This document shows positions 62,281-64,000 of a stretch of 64,000 nt of DNA, one piece after another. Location: the NCBI RefSeq assembly GCF_002982115.1, contig NZ_CP019980.1, positions 2,364,001 through 2,428,000 of the forward strand, written 5' to 3'. Position numbers and translations under genes: made by a program. The notes under the pieces are model-generated. The model searched no databases, had not been told where the DNA came from, and saw only the letters and a list, made by a program, of their open reading frames with translations. Each line of letters begins with the position of its first letter. Position 1 is the stretch's first letter. This DNA comes from Lysinibacillus sphaericus (GTDB lineage: Bacteria > Bacillota > Bacilli > Bacillales_A > Planococcaceae).

Positions 62281-63911
62281 AGAGTAACGACATCCTCACA
62301 TGTAATCGCATTGCTCAATATATCTCTTGATATTCGATGCGCAGCAGTTGTATAAAAATTATTTCCACTATAAAATGCTCGTGGTTCGTCCTCTGATACG
62401 ATACTACCATCGAAAAACAGAGCGCATCTATCGCTGTATTGTGCAGAAAATTCTATATCGTGTGTCACCATAATGATTGTTGTCCCTTTAGTTTGTAAAT
62501 CTTTTAATATTTCTGCGAGCTCTTCCTTTGAATGTGCATCAAGACCTTTTGTCGGCTCATCTAGTAGCAGTATTTTAGGTTCTATTAATAAAATTTTTGC
62601 AAGCGCTAATTTTTGCTGCTCACCACCACTTAAATCATAAGGATGTCGATTTAATAAATGAGTTAAATTGAATAATTGAACAGTTTCTTGAATTTTTGCT
62701 TCTGTTACTTTATGTAATTGAGCCATGTCATTTAACTCTAGAAGTACTGTTTTTTGTACAAATAATGATTTCGGATTCTGTGGTAATACAGTTAAAAATT
62801 GTTGGTACAATTGTTTACTACTGTAGCTTTTCAGGGCTTTACTGAACAAAAATATTTTTCCATGATAAGGCTTTTGTAGCCCAGATAAAATAGCAAGAAC
62901 GGTTGATTTTCCAGTGCCGTTTCCACCTATTATCGTTAAAAATTCCTGTCCCTTCACTTGCAAATTAAAATGATGGACAATATCCCTGCCTTTCTTTTCA
63001 TACCGAAAAGCAACATCCTTTGCCTCTAATACAACATCTGATTTATTTTGAGTTATTGTATGAGGTGTGTGTAAGGGAGAACAGTTATATTGTTGGTTAC
63101 TAAGCCAGCGTTGTCCCTCACGAATAGTAAGAGGAATAGGACCTATACCGTTTAGTAGGTGGAAAATCTTTGTAGCTGCCGGCAGTGCTGTAATCATAGC
63201 GTGATTTGCTGGTAAAGAGTTTAAAATTTCCTTAGGTGGGCCATCAAATAAAATACTGCCTTCATCCATAATAAGTACGCGATCAGCAAGAGGCAACACT
63301 TCTTCGAGACGATGCTCAATTAAAATTATCGTAATACCTAATTCTTTATTTAAACGATGCAATGTCTGTATAAACTCCAATGCAGCTATTGGATCTAATT
63401 GTGATGTTGGCTCATCTAACAGTAGCAATTTGGGCTGCATCACCATAATGGAGGCTAAATTTAATAATTGTTTTTGTCCGCCAGAAAGCTCGATTGTTTT
63501 TTGATGAAACCATTTTTCAATACCGAAGAAATTGGCCATTTCGGCTACCCTGCGGCGAATTGTTGGTGAATCTAGACCTAGGCTTTCTAGTCCAAAAGCA
63601 AGTTCATGCCATACTTTATCTGTAACAATTTGATTATCAGGATTTTGAAATACATAGCCAATGTCAGTAGCAGCTACTTCAGCATTTAGCTTCTCCAAGT
63701 CACAATCTTTGTAGAAAATATTACCCGTCACCGTGCCATGTGGGCGCAATTCTCGTTTGAAATGGCGAAGCAATGTACTTTTCCCACAACCAGATTGGCC
63801 TATTAACACGATAAACTCGCCTTGCTGAATAGTTAGATTAATATTTTTTAAAATAGGAATTGCTTCATTAGGATAAGTAAAGCTTACATTGTCGATTTTA
63901 ACGATCGCCAT
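62259..63911 (-). CDS. ECF transporter double ATPase (fused A and A')
   Basis: 550 residues with two ABC domains. First: Walker A GQSGCGKSTL, signature LSGGQKQ, Walker B LLLLDEPTSQLD. Second (from about 290): GGNGTGKSTV, LSGGEQQ, ILLLDEPTKGLD. This is the CbiO/YkoD-like fused energising subunit of an ECF transporter. The start overlaps the 3' end of the T-component gene by 28 nt. Confidence 0.9.
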   Translation of the reverse strand: MAIVKIDNVSFTYPNEAIPILKNINLTIQQGEFIVLIGQSGCGKSTLLRHFKRELRPHGTVTGNIFYKDCDLEKLNAEVAATDIGYVFQNPDNQIVTDKVWHELAFGLESLGLDSPTIRRRVAEMANFFGIEKWFHQKTIELSGGQKQLLNLASIMVMQPKLLLLDEPTSQLDPIAALEFIQTLHRLNKELGITIILIEHRLEEVLPLADRVLIMDEGSILFDGPPKEILNSLPANHAMITALPAATKIFHLLNGIGPIPLTIREGQRWLSNQQYNCSPLHTPHTITQNKSDVVLEAKDVAFRYEKKGRDIVHHFNLQVKGQEFLTIIGGNGTGKSTVLAILSGLQKPYHGKIFLFSKALKSYSSKQLYQQFLTVLPQNPKSLFVQKTVLLELNDMAQLHKVTEAKIQETVQLFNLTHLLNRHPYDLSGGEQQKLALAKILLIEPKILLLDEPTKGLDAHSKEELAEILKDLQTKGTTIIMVTHDIEFSAQYSDRCALFFDGSIVSEDEPRAFYSGNNFYTTAAHRISRDILSNAITCEDVVTLCKKTFD

Positions 63912-64000
63912 TTTAATGCCCCCCAGATTTCAAATACTAATGGAATAGAGAGTAGAATGACATAGCTAATATAAAACAGAATGCTTGCTATATCCCATTT
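63884..64000 (-). CDS. ECF transporter T component, C-terminal end (partial)
   Basis: Thirty-eight residues before the stop at 63884: a membrane segment (SILFYISYVILLSIPLVFEI) and a basic tail (KWRSLKSTM). Position upstream of and overlapping the ATPase gene, and the hydrophobic content, fit the T (energy-coupling membrane) subunit. The rest lies beyond the window. Confidence 0.6.
   Translation of the reverse strand, partial: KWDIASILFYISYVILLSIPLVFEIWGALKWRSLKSTM

Overview
The window is low-GC, Gram-positive, endospore-former DNA. A gamma-type small acid-soluble spore protein gene (28438-28653, minus) and a YqhV-like gene (55299-55574, minus) point to Bacillales. Protein style, AGGAGG ribosome sites and gene content fit Lysinibacillus best; that genus assignment is an inference. 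I saw no rRNA, tRNA, CRISPR array or intact insertion sequence.

Layout. 1-8.8 kb: the end of an AI-2E-family exporter, an aminotransferase, a P-loop protein with a Gls24-like tail, an enoyl-CoA hydratase-like protein, a catalytically degenerate tyrosine recombinase, then a minus-strand operon of circularly permuted ATP-grasp, alpha-E and transglutaminase-like proteins. 8.8-17.6 kb: an accessory-looking stretch with an intact tyrosine recombinase, two small-protein loci (one with three paralogous ~50-residue proteins under twin promoters), a PAS-degenerate GGDEF-EAL protein, a GNAT acetyltransferase, a possible PD-(D/E)XK protein and a 680-residue protein ending in an XRE domain. 18-28 kb: a nine-gene operon for acyl-CoA breakdown (NDP-forming CoA ligase, two MaoC proteins, thiolase-like aldolase, DUF35 Zn-ribbon, two acyl-CoA dehydrogenases, aldehyde dehydrogenase, MFS carrier). 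It is laid out like the heteromeric enzymes of steroid side-chain degradation.

28-35 kb: sspE, a methyltransferase, an FMN-binding protein, a BenE transporter, a glutamate-1-semialdehyde aminomutase with an unclear start codon, and a MocR-type regulator. 35.3-41.1 kb: an extended arsenic operon (arsR, acr3, arsC, arsD, arsA, a HesB-like protein and a separately promoted ArsO-like flavoprotein). 41.1-46.3 kb: an MFS exporter behind a probable attenuator, a glycosyltransferase, a DinB protein, an AdhP-type alcohol dehydrogenase with a candidate CcpA site, and a methyltransferase. 46.6-48.4 kb: a membrane-anchored DUF6241-like protein and three tandem ~120-residue proteins of unknown family, two of which arose by a very recent 393-bp duplication.

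48.8-52.7 kb: a DNA-alkylation repair cluster (alkA, a 2OG-Fe(II) oxygenase, adaA, adaB) followed by a frameshifted SPL-family radical SAM gene. 53-55 kb: an HxlR regulator divergent from a flavodoxin-fold reductase and an atypical SDR. 56-64 kb: a cobalamin riboswitch controlling a NikABCDE-like metal/peptide-class ABC importer, convergent with an ECF transporter operon (S subunit resembling CbrT, double ATPase, partial T subunit). Together these look like one cobalt/B12 acquisition locus.
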